Shown piece by piece: positions 6,013 through 7,363 of a stretch of DNA of 7,363 bases. The stretch is from NCBI GenBank assembly GCA_003506635.1, contig DNZB01000020.1, positions 504 through 7,866 on the forward strand, in the 5' to 3' direction. The translations under genes were made by a program, and so were the position numbers. The notes below the pieces were generated by a model. That model was given only the letters and a program-made list of their open reading frames with translations. It was not told where the DNA came from and did no database searches. The stretch is from Parvularcula sp. (GTDB taxonomy: Bacteria > Pseudomonadota > Alphaproteobacteria > Caulobacterales > Parvularculaceae). How positions within the stretch are numbered: position 1 is the first letter of the stretch; the number at the start of each line of letters is the position of its first letter.

Positions 6013-7225
6013 TCGTTTCGGACTTGCCGCCCCGAGATTTGGGCTTATGGGGCAGCAGTTTCGGCATCACGCGCTTCATGAAGCCGTCAAAAAGAGGGAC
6101 AGTAAACCCCGTTTCTCCATGTCTCTGGCTCCATACCATTCCCTTCGAGATCAATTGCGCGCGCACGGTAGCCACTGCCGAGGCGTCGACCCCTAGCGTG
6201 GCGGCGATATCGCCGGTCTTGTGTGGTCCGGGCCCTAACTCAGCCATCGCGCGTAGGTATTTTTGCTGGAGAGCGGTGAGGCGATCGAACCGCACCTTGA
6301 AGAAGTTCTTGTCGAGATGACTGATGATCTCAGGCGACGCCGCATCCACGTCGCGCTTGGTTATTGGGGTCCGTGGAGCGTGATTCCATACGTGAAAGCC
6401 CCATTCCTGAAGGAAATAAGGATAGCGCTCGGTTATCTTCAAAATAGCGCCCAGCGCGTCCGCTGCGAATTCAACACGCTCCTGGCGCGCCGGCTTGATC
6501 AGGGCCTGCTTTGCGTCTTCGGGCGGAAGCGGGCCGATTTCCGGATAGCTGAACAGCCTTTCGGCGTACGACTTTGCATTTCCGGCGAGCGCGGCGATTT
6601 GCGGCAAACCCGCCCCTATGAAGATGAAGGGCAGCCCCTTTTGCGCAATTTCATGGCACGCGACGACGAGCGCGGCGAGTTCCTTTGGCGACAAGTACTG
6701 AACTTCGTCGATGAATAGCCCGATTGCGGTCTTGCGTTCGGCGGCCGCCTCGGCGATTGCGACGAGAAGGTCTGGTAAATCCTGCTCGAGATCGCCGGTG
6801 TCAGCGGTTCCCGGCGCGGCCTCGATGCCAAATTCGAATTCGCCGATTGTCAGCTTAAATGCCGCCGCGAAGTTTCGGAGCGTCGTCACCGCGACGCGCA
6901 TCGAATTTCCCGCCGCCGATTTCAGATCAAGCGCGTAAAGGATCCGACGCAGCTCCGGCGCTAATAGCGCCGGAAGGGCGCCCCCCTCTGGCGCTTCGAT
7001 CTTGGCTGTCTTGAATTTTTTCTTGTCCGCGATGTCGAGCAGCCGATTGAGAAGCACGGTCTTTCCGACGCCGCGCAGACCCAGCAGCATCATGCTTTTC
7101 GCCGCGCGTCCTCTCAAAACCCGCTCGAAGTCGATGGTGGCCTCGGAGATGAGGTGGTCGCGACCGGCAAGCTCGGGAGGCTGTAATCCAGCGCCCGGGG
7201 CGAAGGGATTTTTGGCTCTATCCAT
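6008..7225 (-). CDS. AAA+ ATP-binding protein, Orc1/Cdc6-like or AAA_16-type, with C-terminal winged helix
   Basis: The 405-residue P-loop ATPase begins with an NPFAPG segment and a GRD box I-like motif (21-23), as in ORC/Cdc6 and AAA_16 proteins. Walker A is GLRGVGKT (49-56). Walker B is IGLFIDEVQYL (168-178), with Asp173 and Glu174 intact. The sensor-1 region is PFIFIGAGLPQ (199-209). Arg223 (AERLFSYPE) is a possible arginine finger, and ERYPYFLQEWG (266-276) resembles sensor 2. Residues about 312-385 look like a winged helix (LTALQQKYLRAMAEL, then HKTGDIAATLGVDASAVATVRAQLISKGMVW), and the tail is Lys/Arg-rich. The protein should hydrolyse ATP and probably bind DNA, but its biological role is unknown. 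No dedicated partner gene is visible on the downstream side; the upstream side runs out of the window. The ATG at 7225 follows a 21-bp palindrome by 11 bases, with no Shine-Dalgarno sequence. Base composition looks less GC-rich than gyrB and gltX, which may indicate transfer. Confidence 0.82.
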   Translation of the reverse strand: MDRAKNPFAPGAGLQPPELAGRDHLISEATIDFERVLRGRAAKSMMLLGLRGVGKTVLLNRLLDIADKKKFKTAKIEAPEGGALPALLAPELRRILYALDLKSAAGNSMRVAVTTLRNFAAAFKLTIGEFEFGIEAAPGTADTGDLEQDLPDLLVAIAEAAAERKTAIGLFIDEVQYLSPKELAALVVACHEIAQKGLPFIFIGAGLPQIAALAGNAKSYAERLFSYPEIGPLPPEDAKQALIKPARQERVEFAADALGAILKITERYPYFLQEWGFHVWNHAPRTPITKRDVDAASPEIISHLDKNFFKVRFDRLTALQQKYLRAMAELGPGPHKTGDIAATLGVDASAVATVRAQLISKGMVWSQRHGETGFTVPLFDGFMKRVMPKLLPHKPKSRGGKSETS

Positions 7226-7231
7226 GACCGG

Positions 7232-7259
7232 ATAGTATCTAAATTAGCGACTTTAACAA
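7232..7259 (-). promoter_or_regulatory. Candidate promoter for the ATPase gene, possibly giving a leaderless mRNA
   Basis: Read on the minus strand, TTGTTA (7259-7254) and TACTAT (7237-7232) are 16 bases apart and each matches its sigma-70 consensus at four of six positions. Six bases separate the -10 box from the ATG at 7225, so transcription would start at or beside the first base of the start codon. The elements overlap the spacer and left arm of the inverted repeat, so a protein bound there would be expected to block initiation. Confidence 0.4.
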
Positions 7260-7287
7260 GATGTCCGTTAAAGTCGCTAATTTAGAT
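7237..7287. repeat. Perfect 21-bp inverted repeat with 9-base spacer, upstream of the ATPase gene
   Basis: The left arm 7237-7257 begins ATCTAAATTAGCG and ends ACTTTAAC. The right arm 7267-7287 is its exact reverse complement. The spacer 7258-7266 is AAGATGTCC. Six of 21 arm bases are G or C, in contrast to the GC-rich surroundings. Each arm contains a smaller palindrome: CTAAATTAG at 7239-7247 and CTAATTTAG at 7277-7285. The repeat lies 11 bases before the ATPase start codon. It could be an operator bound by a dimer, a hairpin-forming site recognised by the ATPase, or a mobile-element or origin-like sequence. The symmetry is directly visible; the role is inferred. Confidence 0.93.
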
Positions 7288-7363
7288 TCCAAACCTACCC
7301 CCGATCCCGCCAGCCATTCGTTATCGGGTAGCGCCGGTCACGGCCGAAATTGACCTTGGTGAC
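7288..7363. other. Right-hand edge, no assignable gene
   Basis: On the minus strand one frame is open from the window edge to TAG at 7295-7297 and encodes 22 residues (VTKVNFGRDRRYPITNGWRD then RG). It could be the C-terminus of an upstream gene whose stop lies 8 bases before the inverted repeat. A plus-strand frame is also open but has no start codon. A small inverted pair, GGTCA (7336-7340) and TGACC (7351-7355), is present. Neither frame is recognisable, and the stretch may be non-coding. Confidence 0.3.

Noticed and set aside
7261..7353. Thirty-codon plus-strand frame starting in the spacer of the inverted repeat
   Set aside because: It has no ribosome binding site, no homology that can be recognised, and its first codons are just the right arm of the palindrome.
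1..7363. CRISPR array, tRNA, rRNA, prophage or transposase genes
   Set aside because: No regularly spaced repeats, no cloverleaf-like or rRNA-like segments and no transposase or phage motifs were seen on either strand.

Overview
The window looks like chromosomal DNA from a GC-rich alphaproteobacterium. This rests on the GyrB C-terminus with a long Gram-negative type insertion, a zinc-less GluRS resembling alphaproteobacterial forms, GC-rich codon use throughout, and general protein character. Genus cannot be given. Seven genes fill almost the whole window. The six gaps between or beside them are 66 to 138 bases, and no stretch over 300 bases lacks a gene.

Left part: the 3' end of gyrB (+) is followed by a convergent block of three minus-strand genes. 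In transcription order these are a membrane-anchored Ig-like/LysM protein (start near 3842), an AraC-family regulator (start 2820) and a CPBP-family intramembrane protease (start 1901). Gaps of 74 and 22 bases make co-transcription of at least the last two likely, so the regulator may control the protease, itself, or envelope genes.

Middle part: a LOG-family phosphoribohydrolase (+) diverges from the LysM gene across a 114-base intergenic region with a good candidate promoter. It converges on gltX (-), the glutamyl-tRNA synthetase. A terminator-like hairpin for the LOG gene lies inside the 3' end of gltX.

Right part: upstream of gltX and on the same strand is a 405-aa AAA+ ATPase that resembles Orc1/Cdc6-like or AAA_16 ATPases with a C-terminal winged helix. 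Immediately before its start codon is a perfect 21-bp inverted repeat with a 9-base spacer. The arms are about 29% GC in otherwise GC-rich DNA. A candidate promoter overlaps the left arm and spacer and would place the transcription start at the ATG itself, with no Shine-Dalgarno sequence visible. ATPase plus palindrome is the part of the window least explained by ordinary housekeeping annotation and the best candidate for an undescribed self-regulated or mobile module. The last 70 bases hold no gene that can be assigned.
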